From a candidate division WOR-3 bacterium (GTDB lineage: Bacteria > Hydrothermota > Tepidihabitantia > Tepidihabitantales > Tepidihabitantaceae): a DNA stretch of 64,000 nt. Shown piece after piece: positions 26,878-36,678 of the stretch (position 1 is the stretch's first letter; each line of letters opens with the position of its first letter). The stretch spans positions 62,001 to 126,000 of the forward strand of contig JANLFQ010000001.1 in the NCBI GenBank assembly GCA_024653355.1, in the 5' to 3' direction. Position numbers and translations under genes: made by a program. The notes below the pieces were generated by a model. It did not search any database. It worked only from the letters and a program-made list of their open reading frames with translations, and was not told the origin of the DNA.

Positions 26878-26886
26878 ATAGTAGCA
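26878..26886 (-). promoter_or_regulatory. Extended -10 promoter of the phosphohexomutase gene
   Basis: On the minus strand TGC directly precedes TACTAT (26883-26878), an extended -10 element, four bases before the first ATG. The -35 region is poor. It lies downstream of the TRL gene's terminator, so it starts a new unit. Confidence 0.35.
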
Positions 26887-26903
26887 AAAATTGTCTTCGG
26901 GGC

Positions 26904-26933
26904 AAAAAAAACGGGGGCGAGTTTATCGCCCCC
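26904..26933 (-). terminator. Intrinsic terminator after the TRL-like lipoprotein gene
   Basis: On the minus strand GGGGGCGA and TCGCCCCC form an 8-bp GC-rich stem with a 5-base loop, followed by C/G and eight T residues. It lies just after the TRL gene's stop at 26951. Confidence 0.9.
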
Positions 26934-26950
26934 AAAGGATGTTGTCAGAT

Positions 26951-27283
26951 TTATTCGCCGTAGACGATGATTGTGTAGGTTGACCACAAACCGAGGATGC
27001 TTGTTATTTCCTGGTCAACATGATGGACTTTTTTGATGCCACCTTCCCGCATCGCCGCTTCAAGACTGGCATCGCCGGTCGCAATGAGCCCGAGGATGTT
27101 GGTTGCGGTTACCTTTGCAACTTTGGCATTGGTCGTTGCCTGCGGACCGTAATAGGCGATTGCCGACGCCGGAGTCTTTACCGAAGTGTAGAGTGTTCCC
27201 ACGGTGTAGAATCCTGGAATACAGCCGGTCATCATCGTCAGGCAGACCAGCGGTATGATACCGAGGAGCAGCGCTTTTTTCAT
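26951..27283 (-). CDS. TRL-like lipoprotein
   Basis: 110 residues. A lipoprotein signal peptide ends in the lipobox MTGC (cysteine 21). The mature part has the family pattern KVAKVTATNILGLIATGDAS, then AAMREGGIKKVHHVDQEITS and a YTIIVYG end, typical of the TRL-like family (PF13146 by my recognition). Members are small, secreted or lipid-anchored proteins of Gram-negative bacteria with no known function. It forms its own unit: a promoter at 27337-27365, a good AGGAGG Shine-Dalgarno sequence and a strong terminator at 26904-26933. Confidence 0.82.
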   Translation of the reverse strand: MKKALLLGIIPLVCLTMMTGCIPGFYTVGTLYTSVKTPASAIAYYGPQATTNAKVAKVTATNILGLIATGDASLEAAMREGGIKKVHHVDQEITSILGLWSTYTIIVYGE

Positions 27284-27336
27284 TAGTACCTCCTTTTTGA
27301 TTTGGCTTTGCTGCTTTGGCTTCTCATGCCGTAACT

Positions 27337-27365
27337 AATTTAAGTATAAAGAGGTTAAATGTCAA
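27337..27365 (-). promoter_or_regulatory. Promoter of the TRL-like lipoprotein gene
   Basis: On the minus strand a perfect TTGACA (27365-27360), a 17-bp spacer and TAAATT (27342-27337), leaving a leader of about 47 bases. Confidence 0.5.
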
Positions 27366-27809
27366 GAAAAAAATATGGGAAGCGATGGGAATCTGTCCTT
27401 GCCGATGATAGTGCCTGAAGCGGATGTGCGGCGGTTAACAGCAAGGTTCATTGCACCGCTCTGAATGGCTAAGTTGTGATGATTTCAAGCAAAATAGGAA
27501 CCTCGGTGCGTTCTTTACAGACAACCGGTTGGTCCAGAATGATTTAGATGAGCCGGGATTGGGGTGCGTAAGCAGGGGGAAAAGTGGTTAGGGTAGATGG
27601 GTGGCGAGTTAACTGCTGTTAATTCTATAAGATAGCATAACAGGTTAACAATATCAGGGTTTTAAAGATGGAGTTGGACAGGGTGGGGTAAAGGGTTCAA
27701 TTAGTGAATCAGGGAGTCGTTCCCTGAGCGGTTCGGTGAACGGTATCAGGAGTTATGTTCTACGGTGCGGGTAATAAAGGTAGGGTGATTTGCTACGACT
27801 GCCCAGTTT
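27366..27809. other. Intergenic region without recognised features
   Basis: About 440 bases between the TRL promoter and the stop of EF-G. No open frame with a ribosome binding site, no tRNA-like T-arm and no strong terminator was seen. A short hairpin CAGGGA/TCCCTG lies near 27709-27725 but has no T tract on either strand. Confidence 0.6.
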
Positions 27810-29888
27810 TTACAGTTTCTTTTCTCCGAACAGGGGGTAAAGTTTGATTCTGGTCTCTTCGTCCACCGGGCTAAACCGTTTAAACTGCATCGAGTGGCTG
27901 GCGCGGCCCTGGGTAAGGGAACGGAGGCTGGTGGCGTAGCCAAAGGTTTTGGAAAGGGGTATCTCAGCGGTGATAATCTGGTGTCCCTTAACCGCATCGA
28001 GGTGGATTATTCTGCCACCGCGGGCGTTGATGTCGCCGAGAACGGTACCGAGGTACTGTTCGGGAGTCACCACTTCCAGTTCCATTATCGGTTCGAGAAA
28101 TGTCGGCTGGGCAGCGAGGAAGGCTTCACGGAATGCCTGCGCCGCGGCAACTTTGAAGTCGACATCCGAAGAGTCGATTTCATGATAGGCACCGTCAATG
28201 ATGTGGACCCGGGTGTTGATTATCGGATAACCGGCAAGGACACCACTTTCGAAGCATTCCGCAACCGCCTGTTCAATCGGGGGAATGAACTGTTTCGGGA
28301 TTTTGCCCTCCTGAATCTCATTGACCACCCAGTTACCATCGAGCGCCGGCTCGAGGGTAAGTTTGACCACGGCAAAGTGACCCCGGCCTCCGGTTTGGCG
28401 AATAAATTTACCTTCGGCAGTGGCGGTGGCGGTTATCGTTTCCCGATAGGAGACCTGGGGTTTTCCCGGATGCACCGCAACCCCATAGTCACGCTGCAAA
28501 CGGTCGAGCAGGATTTCGAGGTGGAGTTCGCCCATCCCTGACAGGATTAACTGTCCGGTCTCTTCGTCGGTACGGATTTTGAATGTTGGGTCCTCGAGCG
28601 CCATCGTCTGGAGGGCGCTGTGCATTTTTTCGTCATCGGCTCTGGTCCGGGGCTCGATGGCGAGAAAGACAACGGGCTCGGGTGCTTTGATGGGTTCGAA
28701 GGCGATGGGGTGGGCAAGGTCGCAGAGAGTCTGGCCGGTGCGGCTTTCCTTTAAGCCAATCACGACGCCAATCTCACCCGCGGCAAGGGAGTCAACCTCT
28801 TCGTAGCGGTTGGCATGGGCAAGTGCCAGCCGCTGGACCCGTAACCGCTTCATCTCGGGAACAGCCAAGACCACATCCCCGGACTCAACCTTTCCGGAAT
28901 AGACCCGGATATAGGAAAGCATTCCGCGCTGGAGGTCAAAGGCAAGTTTGAAAATCAATCCGGCAAACGGTGCCGCGGGGTCAGCAGCGCGGGACTCCTC
29001 TTTCTGGGTTTTGGGGTTGATGCCTTTTACCGGCGGGATGTCAATGGGAGAAGGGAGATAATCGACAATGCCGTCAAGGAGTTTCTGGATTCCCTTGTTG
29101 CGGAAGGCGGCACCGCAGAAGACCGGAACGATGCGCTGCTCAATCGTGCCCCGACGGATGGCGGTCTTTAACTCTTGGGGCGTGGGTTCAATGTTGTTGA
29201 GGTAGCGGTCCAGGAGGGTTTCATCAAATGTCGTCAGGATGTCAAGGAGGCGGTGGCGATATTCGGCAACCTGTTTTTGGTACTCGGCAGGAATGGGTAC
29301 GATGTCAAAACTGGCGCCGAGGTCTTCGGAGCGCCAGATGCAGGCTTCCCGGGTTATCAGGTCAATGACGCCAACAAATTGGTCTTCCACGCCGATTGGC
29401 AGTTGAATCGGGAGCGGGGTCTGCGCAAACTTCTCTTCCATCATTTTTAACACCCGGTAGAAGTCGGCACCGAGCCGGTCGAGTTTGTTGACAAAGGCGA
29501 TGCGCGGCACCTGGTAACGGTCGGCCTGACGCCAGACCGTTTCGGTTTGCGGCTCCACGCCGCCCACGCCGCAGAGTACAATAACGGCGCCATCCAGGAC
29601 CTTTAAGGAGCGCTCGACCTCGATGGTGAAGTCAACATGACCCGGGGTGTCGATGATGTTGATGCGGTGCTCCAGCCACGATACGCTAGTCGCCGCCGCG
29701 GTAATGGTGATACCTCTTTCTCGTTCCTGAGTCATCCAGTCCATCTGGGTTGTTCCTTCGTCGATTTCGCCCATCCGATGAATACGCCCGGTGTAGTAGA
29801 GAATCCGTTCGGTCGTAGTGGTTTTGCCGGCGTCGATGTGCGCCGCGATGCCGATGTTGCGAATCTTTTTCAGGTCGTAATCTGACAT
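27810..29888 (-). CDS. fusA: Translation elongation factor G
   Basis: 692 residues. G domain motifs are [18 protein letters not shown] (P-loop), [15 protein letters not shown] and NKLDR (the usual NKMDR). Domain II follows near residue 300, domain IV near 480-600 ([15 protein letters not shown]) and domain V ends with [21 protein letters not shown] drives ribosomal translocation and recycling with GTP. It stands alone, not in the usual rpsL-rpsG-fusA-tuf operon, so it may be the second (EF-G2-like) paralogue of the genome. The promoter leaves a leader of about 5 bases and no Shine-Dalgarno sequence. Confidence 0.92.
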   Translation of the reverse strand: MSDYDLKKIRNIGIAAHIDAGKTTTTERILYYTGRIHRMGEIDEGTTQMDWMTQERERGITITAAATSVSWLEHRINIIDTPGHVDFTIEVERSLKVLDGAVIVLCGVGGVEPQTETVWRQADRYQVPRIAFVNKLDRLGADFYRVLKMMEEKFAQTPLPIQLPIGVEDQFVGVIDLITREACIWRSEDLGASFDIVPIPAEYQKQVAEYRHRLLDILTTFDETLLDRYLNNIEPTPQELKTAIRRGTIEQRIVPVFCGAAFRNKGIQKLLDGIVDYLPSPIDIPPVKGINPKTQKEESRAADPAAPFAGLIFKLAFDLQRGMLSYIRVYSGKVESGDVVLAVPEMKRLRVQRLALAHANRYEEVDSLAAGEIGVVIGLKESRTGQTLCDLAHPIAFEPIKAPEPVVFLAIEPRTRADDEKMHSALQTMALEDPTFKIRTDEETGQLILSGMGELHLEILLDRLQRDYGVAVHPGKPQVSYRETITATATAEGKFIRQTGGRGHFAVVKLTLEPALDGNWVVNEIQEGKIPKQFIPPIEQAVAECFESGVLAGYPIINTRVHIIDGAYHEIDSSDVDFKVAAAQAFREAFLAAQPTFLEPIMELEVVTPEQYLGTVLGDINARGGRIIHLDAVKGHQIITAEIPLSKTFGYATSLRSLTQGRASHSMQFKRFSPVDEETRIKLYPLFGEKKL

Positions 29889-29900
29889 AGATAAAAAGTA

Positions 29901-29928
29901 ATGCTAACATTAAGTAGAGTTGTGTCAA
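29901..29928 (-). promoter_or_regulatory. Promoter of fusA
   Basis: On the minus strand a perfect TTGACA (29928-29923), a 16-bp spacer and TAGCAT (29906-29901). The ATG at 29888 lies 12 bases after the -10 box, predicting a leader of about 5 bases. Confidence 0.5.
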
Positions 29929-29987
29929 GCGGAGGAGGTGGTAAGTGACGGTGCGCACCGAGCGGATACAGGAAAAGGGCGGTTTTC

Positions 29988-30015
29988 TTGACTTTGCCGG
30001 TGGCTGGTTTAATAT
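29988..30015 (+). promoter_or_regulatory. Promoter of the radical SAM/DUF2344 gene
   Basis: TTGACT (29988-29993), a 16-bp spacer and TAATAT (30010-30015). The ATG at 30028 lies 12 bases after the -10 box, predicting a leader of about 5 bases without a Shine-Dalgarno sequence. It is divergent from the fusA promoter. Confidence 0.55.
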
Positions 30016-30027
30016 GGTGAACTGACA

Positions 30028-32466
30028 ATGCTGGAAAGATTAAACGAGGTTCTACCCCTCGTCACCAAACCGATTCGTTACACCGGTGGCGAATACAACT
30101 CTTTTTATTTTGAACCCGGGTCGAAAAAGGTCAACTGGGTCCTGGCGATGCCCGAGGTCTACGAAATCGGGATGTCCAATTACGGGTTGCGGATTCTCTA
30201 TTCAATTATCAATCGACTGCCGAACGGTTCATGCGAACGGTGCTATGCGCCCTGGCCCGATTTCGGTAAGTTGCTCAGGGCGCAAGCGATTCCCCTTTAT
30301 GCTTTAGAGTCAAAACGGCCGGTTAAGGATTTTAACATTCTCGGTGTCTCCTTGCAGAGTGAATTGACCTACACCAATCTGCTTTATCTGCTGGACCTTG
30401 CGGGGATTCCGCGCTATCGGACCGAACGGAGGTGTAATGACCCGCTAGTGGTTGCCGGTGGTCCCGGGGCGGTGAATCCACTACCGCTGGCAAATTTCGT
30501 TGATGTGTTTGTCGTTGGTGATGGGGAAGATGCGGTGCGGGAGATCACCGCGGTTTATGAAGGTTGGAATCGGAAGAAGCGGGAAACGCTGCTCGAAGCC
30601 CTGGCCAATTTGCCGGGAATTTTTGTGCCCGGTTTTACCGATACAAGAAGAGGTCGGGTGGTGCGGTGTCTGGTGCCGGAGTTGCGTGAGGAGGACTTCC
30701 CCTTTCCGCCTCTGGTGCCGATATGCGAAATAACCCATGACCGTTTGACGGTGGAGATTGCCCGCGGTTGTACCCGCGGGTGCCGATTCTGTCAGGCGGG
30801 GATGATCAATCGGCCGACTCGTTTCCGGGATGTGGAGCAGGTGGTGCGTCTTGCGGAGCGGGGCATCAGGGCAAGCGGCTGGGAGGAGGTTTCACTGCTG
30901 GCGCTTTCCGCCCTTGACTATCCCTATATATTAGAATTGGTCGAGCGGCTTAACCGGCGACTAAGAGAGCGCCGGGTGGCAATTTCCTTACCTTCAACCC
31001 GGGGCGAGGACTTTTCGCCGGAACTGGCATTCTCTTTGCAGGAGGTAAAAAAGGCGGGGTTGACATTTGCCCCGGAGACGGCATCAAATCGGCTGCGGAA
31101 TTTGCTCAACAAACATATCGCGGAGGAAAAAATTTTAGAGTCGGTGCGCAACGCACTTGATGCCGGCTGGGCCGGGGTAAAACTTTACTTTATGATCGGG
31201 TTGCCTGGTGAGACCGAGGCGGATGTTCGGGAGATTGGACGGTTTGTTACCGAGGTGGCGCAACTGTGTCGGGGGCGCACGGTACGGTTTAACCTGACGC
31301 CTTTTATCCCCAAACCGCACACGCCATTGCAATGGGCGGGCTTTGCGCCAGTTGCCGAGACGCAAGCGAAGATGGCGCTCTTGAAAGAGATGTTGCAGCG
31401 ACGCAATATCAAACCGAAGTGGGAAAATCCCGAGGCATCTTTTGTCCAGGCGCTGATTGCCCGGGGCGATGAAAGGGTAGGTAAGGTTATTGAGCGGGTT
31501 TATGAGCAGGGCGGGATTTTCCAGGAGTGGACCGAGTTCTTTAACTTCGCGCTGTGGCAAGAGGCTTGTGTGCAAGCCGGTGTTGACCCGGCGGTATATT
31601 TAAGTTCCCGACCGGTTGCTGAGCAGTTGCCCTGGGATTTTATTGATGTTGGTGTGACAAAAGATTTTCTTATCGCCGAGTACCAAAGAGCGCAGCAGGG
31701 CGAAAGAACCCCGGATTGCACCCATGAGGGGTGTAGCAATTGCGGTGCCTGTTTGGGTCCGAAACCGGTTATGCCCCCAGCGCCGGTTGAAATTAAGGCG
31801 GCTGAGGAAAAGAGTTTTGACAGAAGACCGCGGAGCGTGCGGGAGTATGATGAGTTGAAGAGCCGGTTTCGGTTAAAGTATCAGGTGGAAGAGCCATTTC
31901 GTTTTGCCGCCCATCTTGACCGGGTTAGGGCATTTTACCGCACTTTAAGGCGCAGCGAGTTGCCAGTGGTTTACACCCACGGTTTTGCCCCGAAACCGAT
32001 GCTATCATTTGGACCACCGTTACCGGTAGGTTTGACATCGGACGGCGAGTATGTTGATATCTATCTTTCTTATCACTATTCGGGGAACATTGTCCGGGAC
32101 CTCGGGCAGTTTTTGCCGCGCGGGCTCCGGGTAATTGCTGCCCGGCTGGTACCAAACAGTATGCCCAGTTTAGGTGGGACCATCAATCTGGGGCGCTATG
32201 AGGTTTTGTTACCGGATGATGAGAGCTGGCAACAGGTACGGGCAAGGGCGAAAGAACTTGCGGGCTTGCGGGCGGTGACAAGGCTCGATAAAGGGAAATT
32301 ACAGGTTGACCTGACGATTGGGCCCGGGGTCAAGTTGTTTGCGGTGCTGGCGCAACTTTTGAGCCTTGATGTAAACGAAGCAAGAGGGCTCATGGTTAAG
32401 CGTAAAGATTGTTTTGTTCTGGAAGACGGGGTGTTGAGGTCGCCCTTTGGCGAGGTGGTGCAATAG
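30028..32466 (+). CDS. Radical SAM protein fused to a DUF2344 domain (TIGR03960/TIGR03936 type)
   Basis: 812 residues. The N-terminal 200 residues resemble the B12-binding-like region of this group (GVSLQSELTYTNLLYLLDLA, VVAGGPGAVNPLPLANFVD). The radical SAM core carries ARGCTRGCRFCQAGMINRPT near residue 245 and APETASNRLRNLLNKH. Residues from about 610 onward form the DUF2344 domain (RLKYQVEEPFRFAAHLD, YTHGFAPKPMLSFGPPLPVG). The two parts are often one protein and are commonly followed by RNase G/E, as here. A role in tRNA or rRNA modification has been suggested only from context; the reaction is unknown. A cysteine cluster (CTHEGCSNCGACLG, near residue 570) may bind another cluster. Confidence 0.85.
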   Translation: MLERLNEVLPLVTKPIRYTGGEYNSFYFEPGSKKVNWVLAMPEVYEIGMSNYGLRILYSIINRLPNGSCERCYAPWPDFGKLLRAQAIPLYALESKRPVKDFNILGVSLQSELTYTNLLYLLDLAGIPRYRTERRCNDPLVVAGGPGAVNPLPLANFVDVFVVGDGEDAVREITAVYEGWNRKKRETLLEALANLPGIFVPGFTDTRRGRVVRCLVPELREEDFPFPPLVPICEITHDRLTVEIARGCTRGCRFCQAGMINRPTRFRDVEQVVRLAERGIRASGWEEVSLLALSALDYPYILELVERLNRRLRERRVAISLPSTRGEDFSPELAFSLQEVKKAGLTFAPETASNRLRNLLNKHIAEEKILESVRNALDAGWAGVKLYFMIGLPGETEADVREIGRFVTEVAQLCRGRTVRFNLTPFIPKPHTPLQWAGFAPVAETQAKMALLKEMLQRRNIKPKWENPEASFVQALIARGDERVGKVIERVYEQGGIFQEWTEFFNFALWQEACVQAGVDPAVYLSSRPVAEQLPWDFIDVGVTKDFLIAEYQRAQQGERTPDCTHEGCSNCGACLGPKPVMPPAPVEIKAAEEKSFDRRPRSVREYDELKSRFRLKYQVEEPFRFAAHLDRVRAFYRTLRRSELPVVYTHGFAPKPMLSFGPPLPVGLTSDGEYVDIYLSYHYSGNIVRDLGQFLPRGLRVIAARLVPNSMPSLGGTINLGRYEVLLPDDESWQQVRARAKELAGLRAVTRLDKGKLQVDLTIGPGVKLFAVLAQLLSLDVNEARGLMVKRKDCFVLEDGVLRSPFGEVVQ

Positions 32467-32484
32467 CAAGGTGATGGAGGTAAA

Positions 32485-33972
32485 ATGAAGGTTAAGACCA
32501 AAATTGCTATCAGTGCCAATGAATGGGAAACAAGGGTAGCGGTGTTTGAAAATGACCGGCTCGTGGAGTTTTATGTTGAGCGTGCCGAGCAGCAAAATTT
32601 AGTGGGGAGAATCTACAAGGGGCGGGTCGAAAATGTGGTAAGAGGACTACGCGGGGCGTTCGTGAACATCGGCCTGCGCAAGAACGGTTTTCTGCCCCTG
32701 ACCGAGATTCCGGAGTTTGACACCCTTGAAGGGGATGAAATTGATGAACTGGAAAAGGGTAAGGTTCAGCCCCGAACAATCACTTTGCGGGAAGGAGAAG
32801 AGATTCTTGTGCAGGTAGTCAAAGACCCATTTGCGGAGAAGGGTGCCCGGTTGACATCGTTTGTTTCAATTCCGGGCCGTTTTTTAGTTTACTTTCCCAA
32901 TGCCCAGCGTATCGGCATATCGCGACGGATTGCGGACCGGCGGGAACGAGCCCGTTTAAGGGAGGCGGTGCGTCAGTTTAAGAGTCCCCATGCCGGATTA
33001 ATCATCCGGACCGCAGCAACGGAAGCATCGAGTGATGACCTGAGGCGGGAGTATGAGGAGCTGGAGCGCATTTGGGAAGAAGTGCGCTCGAAGGCAGAGA
33101 AGGTCCGTTCGCCTGCGGTACTGTATGAGGAGCCGTCAATTGCCATCAAGGTGGTGCGGGACCTGTTGAATGAAAATGTCGAAAAGATTACGGTTGATAA
33201 CGAAGCGGTTTACCAGCAACTGGGCGATTATCTCGCTCGACTGGCGCCTCGTTTTCGGCGGCGGCTGGAATTTTACCGGGGGGAAACGCCTTTAATGGAG
33301 TACACCGGCGCCGAGGCGGAATTGGCCGGGCTGTTTCAGAAACGGGTGTGGTTGAAGTCAGGTGGGTTTATTACCATTGACCAGACTGAGGCGATGGTTG
33401 TTATCGATGTCAACACCGGGCGTTCGGCGCAGGAGGAGGACCCGGAGAAGTTGATATTTGAAACCAACCTTGAAGCGGCGGCAGAGATTGCCCGTCAGAT
33501 AAGACTGCGTGACCTTGCCGGATTGATAATTATCGATTTTATCGATATGGAGGACCAGAAAAACACCGAGCGGGTGGTTCAGGAGTTGAAGACCCAACTT
33601 TCCAATGACCGGGCAAAGGCGGATTTTTCTAAGATGAGCCGGTTCGGGTTGTTGGAAATGACCCGGGAAAGAACCCGACCGGGAATGATGTATTTATTGT
33701 GTGAAACCTGTCCGACCTGTAACGGCACAGGCCGGGTGCGCTCGCGTGCCGATGTTGCGATGCAGGTTGAGCGGATGATAATCAACCGGTTACCCAAATT
33801 GCGGGGGCGGCGGGTCCGGATTCTGGCTGCGCCGTCACTGACCGAATTTCTCACCACCGAATGGTATGACCGGCTCGCAGAGTTTGCTCGAAGGTATGAA
33901 CTGGCGATAGATGTGAAAACCGACTATCAGCTGGCACCAACCGAGTTTAAGTTACTTGCCGAGTCGGTTTAA
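32485..33972 (+). CDS. rng: Ribonuclease G/E family protein
   Basis: 495 residues, the length of RNase G rather than RNase E. It has an N-terminal S1 domain (GRIYKGRVENVVRGLRGAFV near residue 42), a 5' sensor/RNase H-like region, and the DNase I-like catalytic core MVVIDVNTGR with LIIIDFIDM, whose aspartates bind Mg. The zinc-link motif CPTCNGTGRV near residue 410 supports tetramer formation. It processes rRNA 5' ends and degrades mRNA. It lies 18 bases after the radical SAM gene. The usual next gene, rplU, is absent; the stop overlaps the convergent DUF167 gene by 4 bases. Confidence 0.93.
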   Translation: MKVKTKIAISANEWETRVAVFENDRLVEFYVERAEQQNLVGRIYKGRVENVVRGLRGAFVNIGLRKNGFLPLTEIPEFDTLEGDEIDELEKGKVQPRTITLREGEEILVQVVKDPFAEKGARLTSFVSIPGRFLVYFPNAQRIGISRRIADRRERARLREAVRQFKSPHAGLIIRTAATEASSDDLRREYEELERIWEEVRSKAEKVRSPAVLYEEPSIAIKVVRDLLNENVEKITVDNEAVYQQLGDYLARLAPRFRRRLEFYRGETPLMEYTGAEAELAGLFQKRVWLKSGGFITIDQTEAMVVIDVNTGRSAQEEDPEKLIFETNLEAAAEIARQIRLRDLAGLIIIDFIDMEDQKNTERVVQELKTQLSNDRAKADFSKMSRFGLLEMTRERTRPGMMYLLCETCPTCNGTGRVRSRADVAMQVERMIINRLPKLRGRRVRILAAPSLTEFLTTEWYDRLAEFARRYELAIDVKTDYQLAPTEFKLLAESV

Positions 33973-34190
33973 TCGGGAATTTCAAACACCTTCCAGCGGC
34001 CTGTTTTCCCCTGCACCAGTCGAATAGCGCTTTTCGGCAGACCGAGGAATTCGGCAAGGGCGCTGATAACAGCCTGGTTTGCCTTGCCTTCTACCGGTGC
34101 GGCACGGACAGCAACGGTTAAAGTCCCATCCGGATTACGGATTACCGCATCTTGCCGGCTTTTTGGTTTAACAAAGACGCGCAGGCGCAA
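33969..34190 (-). CDS. DUF167 (YggU family) protein
   Basis: 73 residues with the compact alpha/beta pattern of this family: LRVFVKPKSRQDAVIRN, then VRAAPVEGKANQAVISALAE and SAIRLVQGKTGRWKVFEI. The family is widespread in bacteria and archaea and has no established function. It lies 4 bases after the stop of nrdD and is probably co-transcribed with it. Confidence 0.88.
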   Translation of the reverse strand: MRLRVFVKPKSRQDAVIRNPDGTLTVAVRAAPVEGKANQAVISALAEFLGLPKSAIRLVQGKTGRWKVFEIPD

Positions 34191-34194
34191 ACGG

Positions 34195-36678
34195 TTAACC
34201 GGCTTGTGCCAGCCTCCGAACGGTGCTACTCAGGTCGGTTTTGAATCGGTCTTTGAGTTCCTGCCGTTTGCCGGCGTTCCAGCCCGACACCCGTGAGAAG
34301 TAACCTGTTACCCTGGTGATGTAGTCAACATCAGAGGAGTGACAGTAAGGACAGGTTTCAGCGATGCCCCGACTGGTACGGTGACATCTGGTGCAGGTCG
34401 TAAATTCAGGGGAAAAGGCAATCTGGGCGTTCCTGGTGTTGTGATAGGTTTTCAAGACGAAATTCGCAATCGACTCTTTAGGCGGTCGGGAGTCGGCAAG
34501 CCAGACATGGGTGAGGGCACCGGCTTCAATCATATCATGGAACTTACCCTCAAGGTAAACACGGTCAATGGGGTCGATGGGTAATGACACATTAAGATAA
34601 GTGGAGTTGGTGTAGTACACGGAACCGGTATTAAGGTCTCCTTTGACAACCCGTTGTGCCTGCTCGGGGTAGAATTCAAGGTCAAGTTTGGCGAGCCGAT
34701 AGGCGGTGGACTCAGCGGGAGTTTGTTCAATAACCAGCCGGATGTTGTGCTCTTTTGCCAGCCGCTGGCATTCAAGGTTAAGAAAGGCGATTACCTTCAA
34801 ACCAAATTTCAGTGCCTCTGTGCTTTCGTGCAGTTCCTGCCCGAGGTGGTACTGCACCATTTCGTTTAAGCCCAAAACCCCGACTAAAAATGTTGCCCGA
34901 TGCAATCTGAGATAAGGTTCGCCGTCCGGGTCCATGGTCAAAAGCGCCAGTGGTCCTTCGGACTTCAAAGACAGCAGTTTTTCAAGGAAGGTCTTTTTTT
35001 CGAGGTGAGCCCGCACCACCATCTCCATTCGTTCCCGGAGCAGGGAAAACAGGCTTGCATCGTCATGGTTGGCTAAAAACGCAACCCGGGGCAGGTTTAT
35101 CGTTACATTCTGCAGGGCACAGTAGCGCATCTTCCACGGGGTTCGGGCATCCTGGAGGTCGTTTTCGTCCAGCCGGAAACTGAGCCGACAGCATTCGCTA
35201 ATCTTGGCGGTTTTGCCCCGGTCAAATACAAAATAGGTGTTACCCTTTTCCGCCGCGACATCGGAGATGTGGTAAAGGAAGTCGAGGGCACCATCGGTTT
35301 TAAAGAAGTTGTCGGTGAGGTGCACCAGTGGTTTAGGAAAGAAGAAAGGCCGGCCCGAGCCGTCGCCATCAAGATAAACGTCAAATATCGCCCGAACAAA
35401 CCGCTGTGCTTCGGGCAGATAGTCCTGATACTTTTTCCCGGTGTAATTGCCACCGGGTCCAATAGCCTCGACATCGGCAAAGTGGGGCGGGATTTCCCAG
35501 TAGAGGTTAATGTCCGAAAAGATTGCCTGACCGCCCCGGGCGACATTCTGCTGCGAGTACTCAAACACCAGCATCTGGGCGAGCTGATGGATGTCCTTGT
35601 CGCTCATTCCAACTAAAAATGGGGCAAAGAAGATGTTCACCGCATCCCAGCCAATTGCACCGGCAAAGTGTCCCTGAAGCGCTGCCGAGAATTTCACCAT
35701 ATGGGCAAGGAGCGTTTCCGGATGACGAGCCGGTTTCGCCATCGATAAGGCGTTGGGTAGATTGAGGCCAAACTTTTTTACATACTCAAGTGACTGTCCC
35801 GAACAGTAGGGGCGGTTGATGAAACCTAAATCGTGGAGATGCAGGTCGCCCCAGGTGTGAGCATCCGCAATATCCGGGTCAAAGACTGAAGAGAGCGCAA
35901 ACTGTTTCAGGGTCCATTCCGCCAGGGTCATATTTGTCGCCTCAGGGTTGTGGGGGGTGTTGGCATTTTCCCGATTTTTGTAAAGGATGAGGTTTTCAAC
36001 ATCGCTCAGCGGTACACCAAGCCGGGCGTGACGGCGCCGATGTTCCTCAAGTCCGTGTTCAATCAGTTTTGCATTGACCAGTTCCCGTACTAGACTCGAA
36101 GTCACCCGACGGACATTAGAGGTGACGATAATCTCTTCCACCTCGCGGGCGATCTCTTCAGCGGTGTCCGGGTCGAGGTTTGCCTCTCGGATAAGGGCAC
36201 GACTGATTCGGTTTCGGTCCCAATGCTGGATTGTGTCGTCCGAGGAGCGAACAAAAAGGGCAAATTCGGTTGTGTCCCGGTTGACTCCCACCCGGGGTTT
36301 CAGGTTTGCGGCGCGCCTTCTTCGAGCCTGAGCACGCTTTTCCCGGTAAAGGATGTATGCTTTAGCGGTCTGGGCATGTCCGTGCTCTATCAGTACTTTT
36401 TCAACCGCATCGCCAATTTCTTCTACCGTAGGAATATGGATGCCCCGCTGCTCGTAGAGGTAGTTTACTACCTTCTCAGCAAGTTCTCGGGAGCGGGTAT
36501 AATCTTCACCGCCGACCGACCTCGCTGCCTTAAAAATGGCAGCGGCAATCTTTTCGATGTTAAAATCCACCAGGTCGCCCGACCTTTTCTGGACCTTGCG
36601 GAATGGGTAAGGTGACGGTCCAGTTGGCCCCGGCGCATTGTCAAGTTTTTTACGGTTCTGTTTCACCGGTTTTCCCAC
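34195..36678 (-). CDS. nrdD: Anaerobic (class III) ribonucleoside-triphosphate reductase with two ATP-cones
   Basis: 827 residues. Two successive N-terminal ATP-cone domains are visible: VQKRSGDLVDFNIEKIAAAI (residues 29-48) and a second around 135-230 (DRNRISRALIREANLDPDTA). The glycyl-radical barrel follows, with NTPHNPEATNMT, HLHDLGFINRPYC and conserved cysteines. Near the C-terminus a zinc site (CTRC and CPYC) precedes the glycyl-radical loop RVTGYFSRVSGWNAGKRQE, whose Gly carries the radical. It makes deoxynucleotides without oxygen and is inactivated by it. The start overlaps nrdR by 29 bases, so both share one promoter. The activase NrdG is not in the window. Confidence 0.93.
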   Translation of the reverse strand: MGKPVKQNRKKLDNAPGPTGPSPYPFRKVQKRSGDLVDFNIEKIAAAIFKAARSVGGEDYTRSRELAEKVVNYLYEQRGIHIPTVEEIGDAVEKVLIEHGHAQTAKAYILYREKRAQARRRRAANLKPRVGVNRDTTEFALFVRSSDDTIQHWDRNRISRALIREANLDPDTAEEIAREVEEIIVTSNVRRVTSSLVRELVNAKLIEHGLEEHRRRHARLGVPLSDVENLILYKNRENANTPHNPEATNMTLAEWTLKQFALSSVFDPDIADAHTWGDLHLHDLGFINRPYCSGQSLEYVKKFGLNLPNALSMAKPARHPETLLAHMVKFSAALQGHFAGAIGWDAVNIFFAPFLVGMSDKDIHQLAQMLVFEYSQQNVARGGQAIFSDINLYWEIPPHFADVEAIGPGGNYTGKKYQDYLPEAQRFVRAIFDVYLDGDGSGRPFFFPKPLVHLTDNFFKTDGALDFLYHISDVAAEKGNTYFVFDRGKTAKISECCRLSFRLDENDLQDARTPWKMRYCALQNVTINLPRVAFLANHDDASLFSLLRERMEMVVRAHLEKKTFLEKLLSLKSEGPLALLTMDPDGEPYLRLHRATFLVGVLGLNEMVQYHLGQELHESTEALKFGLKVIAFLNLECQRLAKEHNIRLVIEQTPAESTAYRLAKLDLEFYPEQAQRVVKGDLNTGSVYYTNSTYLNVSLPIDPIDRVYLEGKFHDMIEAGALTHVWLADSRPPKESIANFVLKTYHNTRNAQIAFSPEFTTCTRCHRTSRGIAETCPYCHSSDVDYITRVTGYFSRVSGWNAGKRQELKDRFKTDLSSTVRRLAQAG

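Noticed and set aside
27709-27725. Hairpin CAGGGA/TCCCTG as terminator of fusA
   Set aside because: Only six base pairs and no T tract on the minus strand after it.
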